Positions 56,801 to 64,000 of a DNA stretch of 64,000 bases are shown here, one piece after another (the first letter of the stretch is position 1; each line of letters opens with the position of its first letter). Under the pieces are notes generated by a model that made no database searches, was not told the DNA's origin, and worked only from the letters and a program-made list of their open reading frames with translations. This stretch comes from Acidobacteriota bacterium. GTDB taxonomy: Bacteria > Acidobacteriota > Holophagae > Acanthopleuribacterales > Acanthopleuribacteraceae. The position numbers and the translations under genes are program-made. The stretch covers positions 62,001 to 126,000 of the forward strand of contig JAGQSC010000027.1 of NCBI GenBank assembly GCA_020439745.1, given 5' to 3'.

Positions 56801-57045
56801 GTCAACCGTTTGATGCCGTCGATGCCGTGAATCGCCTCTTCAATACGTACCGTGACTGCTTCTTCCACTTCGGCAGGAGCGGCACCCAAGTACTTGGTGG
56901 TAATTGTGATTCTGTCTAGGGAAAACTCAGGAAAGACTTCTTGGTGGATATGGATGATCGCAAGCCCGCCGCTGACCAGAATCATCACCATCAACAGATT
57001 GGCGGCTACCCCGTTTTTCGTAAACCAAGTAATGAGCTGTCCCAT
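53872..57045 (-). CDS. RND-family efflux pump inner-membrane transporter
   Basis: The 1057-residue protein is an AcrB/MexF-type proton-driven transporter: a first helix, a large periplasmic pore region, the 12-helix plan duplicated in two halves, and the proton-relay Asp pair in 'VVLGIVVDDAIVVGENIF' in helix 4. Typical motifs are 'EVFPEFSLDRITI' after helix 1, 'GIVALSGVVVNDSLVLVDFI' in the second half and 'RFRPILLTSITTFVGLLPL'. It starts at ATG behind AGGAG, nine bases after the MFP gene. With MFP, outer-membrane channel and TetR genes it forms a complete tripartite efflux operon; the subgroup suits drugs or organic solutes more than metals. Confidence 0.96.
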   Translation of the reverse strand: MGQLITWFTKNGVAANLLMVMILVSGGLAIIHIHQEVFPEFSLDRITITTKYLGAAPAEVEEAVTVRIEEAIHGIDGIKRLTSTSAEGISAVVAELTIGTDASRVLDDIKSKVDAIDTFPAEIEKPVMAELTNRRQVIDVAIYGDADEVSLKKVAERVRDDLTSLPGITAVSLTTARPYEVSIEVSELQLQRFGLTFDQVAQAIRKSSLDMPGGTVKTEAGEILLRSIGQSYRKDDFEQIVVRQTDQGAEVRLGDVAHIVDGFAETEQAGRFDGKRSMLVEVFRIGKQSALDIADQVKTYIRDTEPSLPEGIHLSIWQDQSKVLRDRLSLLVRNGLSGLVLVFVSLSLFLRFRLAIWVSVGIPISFMGAFWLMPFFGVSINLISLFAFIVVLGIVVDDAIVVGENIFTHQQRHGQGLRGAIEGAREVAVPVTFGVLTTVAAFIPMLNVAGTMGKVMGVIPIIVISCLVFSFIESKLILPNHLSHIPKRRSASRNPWHRVQDGFANGLTRLIQKVYAPVLEVCLSWRYATIAGLVAIFIVTAVMVKTGWIRYEFMPSVEADFISASLSMPQGTPIDVTNESIARLERSAALLADELKDRPGGEKLFRHVYAAVGEQPYRLAQTRNSGGAGSGDSGSHLGEVTIELAPAEERTNVSSEQLAQRWRELTGLIADANELSFSASLFSAGKDIDVQLTGRNVERLREASQILKSELVGFAGVFEVADSFQEGKQELKISVKDEAEAWGISQADVARQVRQAFYGEEAQRIQRGRDDVRVMVRLPENERASVGHLEQLRIRTPQGLQIPFHLVADVEIGRGYAAIQRVDRQRSIHVTADVDIEKSSPDLVIAQMKSQILPQLKERFPEITASFEGSKAEQRDTMSGLMRGYLLALVLIFALLAVPLNSYVHPLVIMSAIPFGLVGAIWGHVIMGMNLTMLSMFGIVALSGVVVNDSLVLVDFINKHRNQDMSLFQAIRQAGIKRFRPILLTSITTFVGLLPLLLERSMQARFLVPMAISLAFGVLFATVISLIVVPCGYLVIEDVTNQLSKLWKPLPQPAEER

Positions 57046-57053
57046 GTGATCTC

Positions 57054-58196
57054 CTAGCTTTCGTCAGCCAGCGGTTCAATGAGCATGCCTTCTGTAACCA
57101 CTTCAATTCTGCTGATAGCCACTCGGTCATCGTTTTGTAATCCCTCACTGATGAGTGCATCGTGGATGGTGTACTGAAGCACCTGGACCGGTCTTCGATA
57201 GATCTTGTTTTGGTTGTCTACAACCAAAACGTACGAGTCGTTTCGAACAGCTTCTCGAGGAATGATGGCTATTTCATGATGGGTGCGGCCTTTGATGCGC
57301 GCCTTCACAAACAGACCTGGAGCCAGTGGCGCTTGGCCGTGTCGAAATGGCTGCGCCACGCGCCCGAACAGCGTGATCATGCGCGTTTGCGGATCAATTG
57401 AGCTCGCAGTTCGTACGATTTCACCCAGCCAGCGATGATCCTGACCGGCGAAATCTGTTGAAAACTCAACGGGACATGTGGTGCGGCCTCCCGCCAAGGA
57501 AAGATCGAGAAAAGCCAGTTCCCGATCCGGTATGTTCACCGAAATTTCCATAGCATCAATAGCGTAGATTTTGGCCAGTGGCATGCCAACCGACACGTAT
57601 TGTCCCAAGTCCACGGTTCCTTTTTGGATTCGGCCCGCGTAGGGTGCTCGGATCTCACATAAACTCAAGTCCCGTTCGGCCCGCTCAAGCCGGGCCCGGG
57701 CAGCTTCAAGACTGGCCTTCGCGTCGTGCATTTGTGGTTCACGCATGGAAAGTGGATCAGCTTCACCCATTCCGAGTTCATGCCATTCTTCGCGGGCGAG
57801 TGTTGCCTCTGCTTGCTCTTGGGCCAGGCGTAATTCGGCACGGGCCACCTCAGCTTCAGCTGTTGTGACGGCAAGTCGGTAACTGAAATCGTCAATGCGC
57901 AGGAGAAGCTCCTGCTCGTCGAAAAAGGCGCCGTCTTCAAATGAAGGGGCCACTTCGACAACTTTCCCATTCACTTCAGATATCAACTGTGACTCGGTCG
58001 CAGGAGTCACGAAACCTTGGCTAAGTACTTCCAATTGAATGGATTGTGTCTTTACCTCCCAGATCCTTACGAGTGGCGGGCGCACGTCAGGAACCGCCTT
58101 GGTCGCTTCTGGGCGAGTCTTGATCAATATGAGTGATATGATGACTCCGACACCGAGAATGGTCACCGGCACGACGAACTTCACGATTCGATTCAT
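57054..58196 (-). CDS. RND efflux periplasmic adaptor (membrane fusion protein)
   Basis: The 380-residue HlyD/AcrA-type adaptor has an N-terminal membrane anchor (FVVPVTILGVGVIISLILI), a lipoyl-like half motif ('QGFVTPATESQLISEVNGKV'), a coiled-coil hairpin at about 105-170 ('AEVARAELRLAQEQAEATLA'), and the second lipoyl half ('LCEIRAPYAGRIQKGTVDLG'). Beta-barrel and membrane-proximal domains follow ('MITLFGRVAQPFRHGQAPLA'). It bridges the RND transporter and the outer-membrane channel. ATG overlaps the channel gene stop (ATGA). Confidence 0.95.
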   Translation of the reverse strand: MNRIVKFVVPVTILGVGVIISLILIKTRPEATKAVPDVRPPLVRIWEVKTQSIQLEVLSQGFVTPATESQLISEVNGKVVEVAPSFEDGAFFDEQELLLRIDDFSYRLAVTTAEAEVARAELRLAQEQAEATLAREEWHELGMGEADPLSMREPQMHDAKASLEAARARLERAERDLSLCEIRAPYAGRIQKGTVDLGQYVSVGMPLAKIYAIDAMEISVNIPDRELAFLDLSLAGGRTTCPVEFSTDFAGQDHRWLGEIVRTASSIDPQTRMITLFGRVAQPFRHGQAPLAPGLFVKARIKGRTHHEIAIIPREAVRNDSYVLVVDNQNKIYRRPVQVLQYTIHDALISEGLQNDDRVAISRIEVVTEGMLIEPLADES

Positions 58197-59596
58197 GGCT
58201 GAGGGGTCCTTTCGACGTGATCTTTGAAGCCGCCCCCGAGGGCCAGGTACAGATTGACGCGATGCTCTAGCAAGCTTCGACGTGACGCAATCAGATCTGA
58301 CTGGCTTTGTAATGCGCGACGTTGCGCTTCCAGAACGGTGACATAAGGTGCGATTCCATTTCGATATCTGGCTTCTGCCAAAACCTGCGCTTTTGTGGCC
58401 TGGTCCGATGCTTCAGCTAGATGAGTCACTTGAGATTCGAGGTATTTTTCTGAGGTGATTAATAGGTGAACCTCGTTGTACGCTTGAATGAGTGACTCGC
58501 GGAATTTAGCCTCGGCACCTTCAAGCTCGGCCGCGCGAATTGCGATATTTGCCTTGATGCGCCCACCTTGGAAAATGGGTTGAACCAAATTGCCAATGAG
58601 TTGCCAAACACCGGCGTCCATGTTGACCAGATCATGGAGTTGATTGCTTGACGTACCAAGAGACCCCGTCAGACTGAAGCGAGGGTATTTGAGTTTGATT
58701 GCAGCTTGGTGACGTGCAAAAGCCGCTCTAAGCCTTGCTTCTGCGGCGGCGATATCGGGTCTACGTTGAATCAGTTCAGCGGGCAGACCGGCGGGAACTG
58801 GTCCAAGCATGGAAGGCAAAGCGTTTGGATGAGATAAGAAATCATTGGGCGCAAAACGTCCAGAAAGCGTTGAAAGAGTGTTCTTTTGAATGGCGGCAAC
58901 CTGTTTGAGTTCGGTCACTCGGGCCTCGGATTGAGCAACGTTGGTTTGAGCAAGCCGCGCATCTAAGGATGTGGCCATGCCACGTTCATAGCGACGGAAA
59001 ACCTGATCGCGGGTGTGTCGATAGCCGTCGACAGTGGTTTGGGTCAGGTCGATGCGTTGTTCGGTTTCGACCCAGGCTAGATAGGTACGAATAACCTGTC
59101 CGATCAGTGCCAATCGAAACGATTCGTGATCGTAGTAGGCGGACTCTGCGTCTTGGGTTGCTGCGAGGGTGGTGTTTTTGACTCGACCCCATAAATCCAG
59201 TTCCCAGCTGACGCTGAGATTGGTGGTGAATATCTCGGAAGTGCTTGATAGGATTCGATCTTCTGTGCCTGGGATCGGAAAACCAATGAAGTTTTGTTTA
59301 CGTCGTGTTCCGCTCAATCCAAGGGCCACTTCTGGATACCTTTCGGCTCCAAACATTTGGGCCTGCGCCGCGGCCGCGCGTAGTCGCGCAGCGGACGCGG
59401 CATAGCCGGGGTTATCCGCTAGCGCGAGTTCCATGATTTGGTTTAACTCAGGTGCGTTAAAGTCCTGCCACCATGAATCGTTGATGTGGATTGATGGAGT
59501 TTGATTTTGGTCGTAATTGGCAGGCATCTCCGCGTCGATGTCCAAGTGCTTGGGCGCACATCCTACCAAGAGGACTAAAAGCGCAAGTGCTCTCAC
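58193..59596 (-). CDS. Outer-membrane efflux lipoprotein of the NodT/OprM type
   Basis: The 467-residue TolC-like channel has a lipobox (LLVLLVGC, C13) and two outer-membrane-efflux repeats rich in heptad-like helices ('AELNQIMELALADNPGYAAS', then 'IAAAEARLRAAFARHQAAIK'). Family motifs include 'SWELDLWGRVKN' and 'RRPDIAAAEARL'. It forms the exit duct for the RND pump encoded downstream. GTG start overlaps the tetR stop (GTGA). Confidence 0.95.
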   Translation of the reverse strand: MRALALLVLLVGCAPKHLDIDAEMPANYDQNQTPSIHINDSWWQDFNAPELNQIMELALADNPGYAASAARLRAAAAQAQMFGAERYPEVALGLSGTRRKQNFIGFPIPGTEDRILSSTSEIFTTNLSVSWELDLWGRVKNTTLAATQDAESAYYDHESFRLALIGQVIRTYLAWVETEQRIDLTQTTVDGYRHTRDQVFRRYERGMATSLDARLAQTNVAQSEARVTELKQVAAIQKNTLSTLSGRFAPNDFLSHPNALPSMLGPVPAGLPAELIQRRPDIAAAEARLRAAFARHQAAIKLKYPRFSLTGSLGTSSNQLHDLVNMDAGVWQLIGNLVQPIFQGGRIKANIAIRAAELEGAEAKFRESLIQAYNEVHLLITSEKYLESQVTHLAEASDQATKAQVLAEARYRNGIAPYVTVLEAQRRALQSQSDLIASRRSLLEHRVNLYLALGGGFKDHVERTPQP

Positions 59597-60204
59597 GACT
59601 TGACTCCTGCGGACAGGCCAGCTGTCGTAAAGGCGATCAGTTGATCGAGAATGGCCGTCGGATTCGCGGCGACACCTAATGTTTGGCGGTTCAAGGCAAA
59701 TGCGACTGCATGACTCATGGACCCGATGGCAAAAAACAGTCGTTGCTGCAAAACCTCAGGAGTCAGATCTGGAAGCAGACTCTGTAGTACGGGCAAGAAC
59801 GCACTCAAAACGGCGTTGAATTGTGCTTTTAAGCGAGCCGTGAAGGTTGTATTGGACTCCAGATGTATCCGAGCAAGCAGCCGCAAAAAGGTCGCATCCT
59901 CGGTGCCCATCTCCTGGATAGTTTGAAAGGGAGGATCGAGGAACGCGCGCAGGACCTCGCTTAATTCAGGCTTGGCTTGTGTCGCAAGCAACAGATCAAG
60001 CTGTTGCATGCGACGTTGGTTAATGGGTCCTAATCGGCGGTGCAACACGGCATCCAACAGCTCGTTCTTGGAGCCGAAATGGTAGTTGACGGACGCGAGA
60101 TTGGTTTGTGCCTGTCCTGTTATTTCTCGGACAGAAACAGCGTCAAAACCTCGTTCAGCAAACAGAACCTCTGCTGCATTGAGGATACGTTCGGAGGTAT
60201 CCAA
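59593..60204 (-). CDS. TetR-family repressor of the efflux operon
   Basis: I prefer TTG at 60204 (203 residues), five bases after GGGG and immediately downstream of a promoter/operator; the longest frame to 60315 runs through that operator. The helix-turn-helix domain is 'TSERILNAAEVLFAERGFDA' followed by 'VSVREITGQAQTNLASVNYH' and 'FGSKNELLDAVL', a classic TetR N-terminus with the later 'DLLLATQAKPELSEVLRAFL' typical of the CerR-like C-terminal class. It most likely represses its own operon and is released by a pump substrate. Confidence 0.93.
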   Translation of the reverse strand: MDTSERILNAAEVLFAERGFDAVSVREITGQAQTNLASVNYHFGSKNELLDAVLHRRLGPINQRRMQQLDLLLATQAKPELSEVLRAFLDPPFQTIQEMGTEDATFLRLLARIHLESNTTFTARLKAQFNAVLSAFLPVLQSLLPDLTPEVLQQRLFFAIGSMSHAVAFALNRQTLGVAANPTAILDQLIAFTTAGLSAGVKS

Positions 60205-60209
60205 GATCA

Positions 60210-60263
60210 CCCCGTATTCAAACGATTGTTTTAAATATACGTTTGAATCGGGGAAAGTTTCAA
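60210..60263 (-). promoter_or_regulatory. Promoter and palindromic operator of the efflux operon
   Basis: Read leftward, a -35 box TTGAAA (60258-60263) is followed after 18 bases by the -10 box TATATT (60234-60239). An inverted repeat covers it: ATTCAAACG (60216-60224) and CGTTTGAAT (60240-60248), extended by CCCCG (60210-60214) and CGGGG (60249-60253) with one unpaired base. The 15-base centre carries the -10 box. The left arm reaches the ribosome binding site of tetR. A TetR dimer bound here would block the polymerase. The -35 box overlaps the stop region of the ankyrin gene at 60260. Confidence 0.75.
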
Positions 60264-61300
60264 CGTCGCGCGTTGGTGTTTTTTCTGGCCTTTCGCGCAG
60301 CTTTGCGGGTCTCACGCTGCAGAATCGTTGACACTGCCTCGGACCAGCCCTTGTTGACCGTTATTGTTTTTCCTGTATGGTCCAACAAGACGAACGTAGG
60401 ATAACGGTCCACGCCAAAGAGCCGCTCAGAGCTGATGCCGTGCGCGTCATAGTAGATGTTTGTGGGCCAAGGGGACCCTGTGAGGTCACGGGCCTTCTCA
60501 ACTCGGTCATCCCCGTTGATGGCCACCATGGCAAAATGCTCATGGCCCAACTCGCCTGCAAGTGACGTTAAGAAGGTTTCCGCATCCACGCAAGGCTGGC
60601 ACCAACTGGCGTAAAACACAAGCAAGGTGGCCCGTCCCCGAAACTGCTCAAGCTCCAATAGATCACCGTCCAGTGACACAATGGGTTGCGCGGCCTGAGG
60701 TGACACGGGAATGGGCCGGACTGCATATTCTGTGTCGCCGGAACTACTGCCGTGCTTGGCACCCTTCGAGGCGAGCAAGTGACGGAGCTCCTGTGAGCCT
60801 GTCCGCGTGGCGAAATCCAAAGCGGTTCTTCCCCGAAGGTCTTCTTGGTTGAGTTCAGCGCCCTGTTCGAGAAGGTATGCGGCGGTTTCATAGTGATTGT
60901 TGGCGCATGCCCACATGAACGCCGATATGCCTTCTTTGTCTCGTACCATCACGTCACAACCCAGTTCCTGTAAATACTTGAGTATCTCCAATTGACCATC
61001 GGCTGCAGCCACCATTAGGGCCGTCCAACCGAATCCATCGGCTGCGTAGATGTTGGCACCTTCGTCCACCAACAACCGAACAGCTTCCAATGAACCCGAT
61101 CGGACCGCAGCATGAAGTGGCGTGGAGCTCAAATGATCGCGTGTGTTGACATCTGCGCCGTTGGCCACAATATGTTCAAGAGCGACCCTGTCTCCTGCAC
61201 CTGCTGCTTTCATAAGTGCTTGGTTTTGGTCGACTAATGAATCTGCGGAAGCCATCGAAACCACAGCTAAGACCCATGCAAGGCAAAGGCGACGTCTCAT
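60260..61300 (-). CDS. Exported ankyrin-repeat protein fused to a thioredoxin-like domain
   Basis: The 346-residue protein has a signal peptide (CLAWVLAVVSMASA), then about five ankyrin repeats at 25-180 ('STPLHAAVRSGSLEAVRLLV', 'GWTALMVAAADGQLEILKYL'). A TlpA/ResA-like thioredoxin domain occupies about 200-335 with the redox motif WCQPC at 233-237 and a cis-Pro loop 'GVDRYPTFVLLD'. The C-terminus is basic. It should act in the periplasm as a thiol-disulfide reductant or oxidant, with ankyrin repeats binding the partner protein. ATG follows a GGGGGG site. Confidence 0.9.
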   Translation of the reverse strand: MRRRLCLAWVLAVVSMASADSLVDQNQALMKAAGAGDRVALEHIVANGADVNTRDHLSSTPLHAAVRSGSLEAVRLLVDEGANIYAADGFGWTALMVAAADGQLEILKYLQELGCDVMVRDKEGISAFMWACANNHYETAAYLLEQGAELNQEDLRGRTALDFATRTGSQELRHLLASKGAKHGSSSGDTEYAVRPIPVSPQAAQPIVSLDGDLLELEQFRGRATLLVFYASWCQPCVDAETFLTSLAGELGHEHFAMVAINGDDRVEKARDLTGSPWPTNIYYDAHGISSERLFGVDRYPTFVLLDHTGKTITVNKGWSEAVSTILQRETRKAARKARKNTNARR

Positions 61301-61430
61301 ATCAATCCCCCCGGAATGCTAAGTAACAACAAATAAAGAGTGTCCCACCCTCATTCTTCAGGAATTTTTGAGTTTTTTCAAAGGAAAAATTGCTTGATGA
61401 CTCATATATATAGGTATTTACAACACATTT
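61301..61430. other. AT-rich intergenic region with no recognisable feature
   Basis: This 130-base gap between two leftward genes is AT-rich. It contains A/T runs (AATTTTTG... CAAAGGAAAAATT) that could form a weak hairpin, but no GC-rich terminator. It must carry the promoter of the ankyrin-thioredoxin gene or read-through from the REC-DUF4388 gene. Confidence 0.35.
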
Positions 61431-62330
61431 TCAGTTATGTGTTTGAATGAGATGCATACTCTGCAAGTGACCCAGGACGAATTTTAGTTCTAACGGTGCC
61501 ATGATTCGCTGATCGAACAACTGGGCCACTGACTTGGGCTGCTTCAAGGACTTAATCAGGATTTCGGTTCTTTGTCCGCAGATTTCTTTGGGAATGCTGG
61601 TTACTGTGGCAGTGATTTCAGCGTTGGGGCCCAGAGTGAATGGATTGCGTTCCAGCTCATCGCGCCAATAAACAGACTCCATGATGAGGTTCTGAACATT
61701 CATGCTTTCGTTTGAGGCCGGAACATCCACCAGCCGAAACCAGAAATAACCCCTTTCGATAGACAATAGGGCCATAAAAGCATCACGCCCAGAGTACCCA
61801 TCGTAATCGGCCTCAATGACGCAGCCTTTATGAAAGGACACGTGACCCTTGCCCGTGCCGCTGATGACATCCAAAACGCCGGTTTTTAGGTTTTGTTCGA
61901 GGCTTTGGGTAAGCTCTTCAAAAGAAAACGTCGAAAAATCACCATGGAGGTCTTGATCAATCCCGGTTGCGTTGAGCAGCTTATCGAGTCGTGCCAAGAG
62001 TTCTGGTGGTTGGAAAGGTTTGTTGATGAAGTCACAAAACCGGGAGCGAATGCCCCTCACCTTTTGAGAGATGTCGGTGGTCCCTGAAACAAACAAAACG
62101 GGCAATTCCATGGTGTCGGGTCGTCTGCGCAGGAACTCATACACCTCCCACCCGGACATATCGGGCATAATGAGATCGCACAAAACCGCGTCGACCTCAT
62201 GGCGCTCAAGGAAGTGTTCGATATCACTGGGATTCGTGATTCCGAAGACTTCATGACCGGACTGCTCAAGCAACGCTCGAATCAGCGTGATGATGGTTAT
62301 GTCGTCGTCTACGATTAGAATGCGCGCCAT
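61431..62330 (-). CDS. Response regulator with DUF4388-like (PATAN) output region
   Basis: The 299-residue protein has a receiver domain (about 1-120) with 'ILIVDDDITIITLIRALLEQ', phospho-Asp in 'AVLCDLIMPDMSGWEVYEF', and the conserved Lys in 'FCDFINKPFQPPELLAR'. Residues about 130-240 match DUF4388: 'FSFEELTQSLEQNLKTGVLD', then 'GHVSFHKGCVIEADYDGYSG' and 'AFMALLSIERGYFWF'. DUF4388 is common in gliding or developmental bacteria. There is no DNA-binding domain, so output is likely through protein contact. No cognate kinase lies next to it. Confidence 0.9.
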   Translation of the reverse strand: MARILIVDDDITIITLIRALLEQSGHEVFGITNPSDIEHFLERHEVDAVLCDLIMPDMSGWEVYEFLRRRPDTMELPVLFVSGTTDISQKVRGIRSRFCDFINKPFQPPELLARLDKLLNATGIDQDLHGDFSTFSFEELTQSLEQNLKTGVLDVISGTGKGHVSFHKGCVIEADYDGYSGRDAFMALLSIERGYFWFRLVDVPASNESMNVQNLIMESVYWRDELERNPFTLGPNAEITATVTSIPKEICGQRTEILIKSLKQPKSVAQLFDQRIMAPLELKFVLGHLQSMHLIQTHN

Positions 62331-62449
62331 TTTTTTCCTTCAGTCGAATGTGAAAACCATTGTAGCCAATTGGTTACGATGCGTCATTAGCGATCCGTTA
62401 TTCTAGTACGGGATTCAGGGTAGGACGTTCATGGATGTCAAAAAGGTAA

Positions 62450-62875
62450 CTAATGGCACGAACGGATACAGCTGATTCTGTTCATACTGAAGGTCAAAAC
62501 TCTGCTTCCTGGATCGCCTTCCACGCGAACTTCCAATTCGTCATTCGATAGAAACCTGTAAACGATGCGTTTTGGAAAATCGTGGTCGGGATTCTCGAAC
62601 ACGAAGGTGTCATGATCTTGGGATGTTAGCCTGAATTCCGTTCGTTCCTGATTGGATGGCATAGCCACGTAAATCGGTGGCCCTTCTTGCCGTTCAATCA
62701 TAAGGAATTCGTGTTCGCGCCTTTGTCCGTCCTTTGTGGTGTAGCTGAACCCCATCATGGAATAGTCGTTCATAGCCACCCAGCACTCAGTTCCAGTAAG
62801 CGTTCCATTCCGCCATTGCCAACATCCTTCGAGCGATGATAAGTCGCCCAACCACAAAGACACCAGTAATACCAT
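62450..62875 (-). CDS. DUF6265-like small exported protein
   Basis: The 141-residue protein has a short hydrophobic leader (MVLLVSLWLGDL), then the lipocalin-like pattern 'LEGCWQWRNGTLTGTECWV' and 'MMGFSYTTKDGQRREHEFLM', followed by 'FVFENPDHDFPKRIVYRF'. This matches the DUF6265 family as I recall it. ATG follows AGGAGG by five bases. It is transcribed with the NagX-like gene upstream (15 bases apart). Function unknown. Confidence 0.82.
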   Translation of the reverse strand: MVLLVSLWLGDLSSLEGCWQWRNGTLTGTECWVAMNDYSMMGFSYTTKDGQRREHEFLMIERQEGPPIYVAMPSNQERTEFRLTSQDHDTFVFENPDHDFPKRIVYRFLSNDELEVRVEGDPGSRVLTFSMNRISCIRSCH

Positions 62876-62890
62876 CAGGACCTCCTCATT

Positions 62891-63955
62891 TCACAATCGA
62901 ACAAACAGGGCGTTACGGCTCATGTACCTCGCCATCAACCAAAACACCGCCACGTGGGTCAGAGCGAACACCAGCGAGGCTAGTTGCGGCGCACATAACG
63001 GTTCAAACACGGTTTCGAAAAGATAGGCATATCCGTTGATGGGTTGCCCCTCTAGGACATAACTGGTTTTCAGAAGTATCTTAATCCACATGATGGATAC
63101 GACATATAAAAACAGAGGGTTCTGACCAAATGGCGTAAAAACCGCCCGTAATCCCCGCGACTCTGTCCACTCCAGAAAAGCCAAAACGAGACATCCCAAT
63201 CCCGCGGACAAAAGCACATACGACGACGTCCAAAGTTGCTTATTGATGGGGAACCATGGATGCCAGAGCAAGCCTAAGATAGCCAGAAAACACCCTGCCA
63301 ACGCCAATTTTTGGGGCGTTTTTCGCAGACTGTCTGATTCGTAACCCAGAAGAACGGTAACCATGGCGGGCCATGTGGATAACAGACCCTCTGGGTCGAA
63401 GGGAATGCCTCGACCCATCCATAGATGGTCTGAACCCAAAACCAGCAAGTCAAGCTGTCGTACCGCGTTGTGCGCCTGGTCATAGGGTTGTTCGCCACCA
63501 AAAACAATCAGGCATGTCCAATAAAGCAGCAAGGTGGCCGTGCAAAATCCCAAACGCCACGTTCTCCGCACCAGGCAGAATGGGGTACAAAGCAGATAAC
63601 ACAGTGCAATTCTTTGAAGCACACCCATGATGCGGATTGAGCTCCAATTCCAATCTTGAACCACGAAAGGGAAAATGTTCAGCCCTATACCGACCAGGAA
63701 CAGTGCCATGGAACGCTTGAAAATCTGCCATTGCCATTTTGGCTGCGTAATTTTTCGGGGCAGCACTTGCGCCATGGTTGTCCCCATGACGAAAAGAAAG
63801 AATGGGAACACGAGATCCGTGGGCGTAAAACCATGCCAAGTTGCGTGCGCCAAAGGTGCATAGACTGCCTCCCAACTTCCTGGCGTGTTGACCAAGATCA
63901 TCAGCGCAACGGTGGCACCCCTGAAACAGTCAATCGAGGTGATGCGATTGGTCAA
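62891..63955 (-). CDS. NagX-like membrane acyltransferase (DUF5009/HGSNAT-type)
   Basis: The 354-residue integral membrane protein has about ten hydrophobic helices and the N-terminal motif 'RITSIDCFRGATVALMILVN' of the heparan-alpha-glucosaminide N-acetyltransferase/NagX family. 'HATWHGFTPTDLVFPFFLFV' carries the His expected at the active site. Bacterial relatives sit in chitin and N-acetylglucosamine utilisation loci. The start is TTG at 63955, overlapping a possible upstream stop as TTGA. No other amino-sugar gene is in the window. Confidence 0.9.
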   Translation of the reverse strand: MTNRITSIDCFRGATVALMILVNTPGSWEAVYAPLAHATWHGFTPTDLVFPFFLFVMGTTMAQVLPRKITQPKWQWQIFKRSMALFLVGIGLNIFPFVVQDWNWSSIRIMGVLQRIALCYLLCTPFCLVRRTWRLGFCTATLLLYWTCLIVFGGEQPYDQAHNAVRQLDLLVLGSDHLWMGRGIPFDPEGLLSTWPAMVTVLLGYESDSLRKTPQKLALAGCFLAILGLLWHPWFPINKQLWTSSYVLLSAGLGCLVLAFLEWTESRGLRAVFTPFGQNPLFLYVVSIMWIKILLKTSYVLEGQPINGYAYLFETVFEPLCAPQLASLVFALTHVAVFWLMARYMSRNALFVRL

Positions 63956-64000
63956 CGTGTGAGATCATGCGCTTCGAGTCCCATCATGGTCTGACGCAGG
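63952..64000 (-). CDS. Possible C-terminal end of an upstream gene (runs off the right edge)
   Basis: A leftward frame enters from the right edge and ends at TGA (63954-63952), overlapping the TTG of the NagX-like gene as TTGA, the coupling seen repeatedly elsewhere in the window. Only about 15 residues are visible (LRQTMMGLEAHDLTR), too few to identify. Confidence 0.4.
   Translation of the reverse strand, partial: LRQTMMGLEAHDLTR

Overview
The window is a gene-dense stretch of a bacterial chromosome with roughly even GC. It has short intergenic gaps (none over 300 bases), many 4-base start/stop overlaps, and frequent TTG and GTG starts placed behind good purine-rich ribosome binding sites. 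I see no rRNA, tRNA, CRISPR array or intact insertion sequence. The organism looks like a Gram-negative bacterium with a complex lifestyle: lipoproteins and signal peptides, an RND-MFP-OMF efflux pump, type VI secretion (T6SS) spike genes, PEGA-domain Ser/Thr kinase signalling, FG-GAP/ASPIC proteins, sulfatase-TPR proteins, cmoAB and a futalosine-pathway radical SAM enzyme. This mix would fit Acidobacteriota (Holophagae-like) or a deltaproteobacterial lineage; the taxonomic guess is low confidence.

Layout. 1-296: the start of a leftward signalling protein. 471-6675: a rightward operon of a Ser/Thr kinase with PEGA repeats, a TPR/beta-propeller protein, a PEGA-PDZ protein and a membrane protein. 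6672-9089: leftward cmoB, cmoA and a TauE-like permease. 9137-15312: rightward MqnC-like enzyme, a second radical SAM protein with unusual Cys spacing, a secreted M28 peptidase, an OPT transporter and a small zinc-ribbon membrane protein. 15321-21931: a leftward, overlapping set of two parvulin-type foldases, a sulfatase-like/TPR lipoprotein and a TPR lipoprotein. It is separated by a strong terminator from a P-domain secreted protein, which is divergent from an FG-GAP/ASPIC lipoprotein.

24390-32705: a VgrG island without core T6SS genes. It holds DUF2169, a ketoacyl-synthase-like pseudoenzyme, a DUF4150 PAAR-like tip, a zinc-peptidase-like putative effector, two small unknown proteins, a TIGR02270 protein, VgrG and a convergent DUF6484 protein. 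32950-37290: purL, purF and a NIF3-like gene. 37303-41793: a broken remnant of a secreted protein, then a LytTR regulator and its LytS-type kinase flanking a TPR and a beta-propeller gene. 41814-46448: two secreted peptidases (M66-like and prolyl oligopeptidase). 46453-50873: a MltD-like lytic transglycosylase, an OmpR/histidine kinase pair and two tandem small PDZ proteins.

50932-53836: a DsbA-fold isomerase, then the most unusual gene in the window, a catalytically dead mutator-type transposase domain fused to two PilZ domains, and a secreted unknown. 53872-60204: a TetR-controlled RND efflux operon with a clear operator over its promoter. 60260-63955: an ankyrin-thioredoxin fusion, a REC-DUF4388 regulator, a DUF6265-like protein and a NagX-like membrane acyltransferase.

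The best candidates for undescribed biology are the transposase-PilZ fusion (51600-53096), the zinc-peptidase cargo of the VgrG island (28912-30207), the CX8CX2C radical SAM protein beside mqnC (10230-11537) and the foldase/sulfatase lipoprotein operon (15321-21931).
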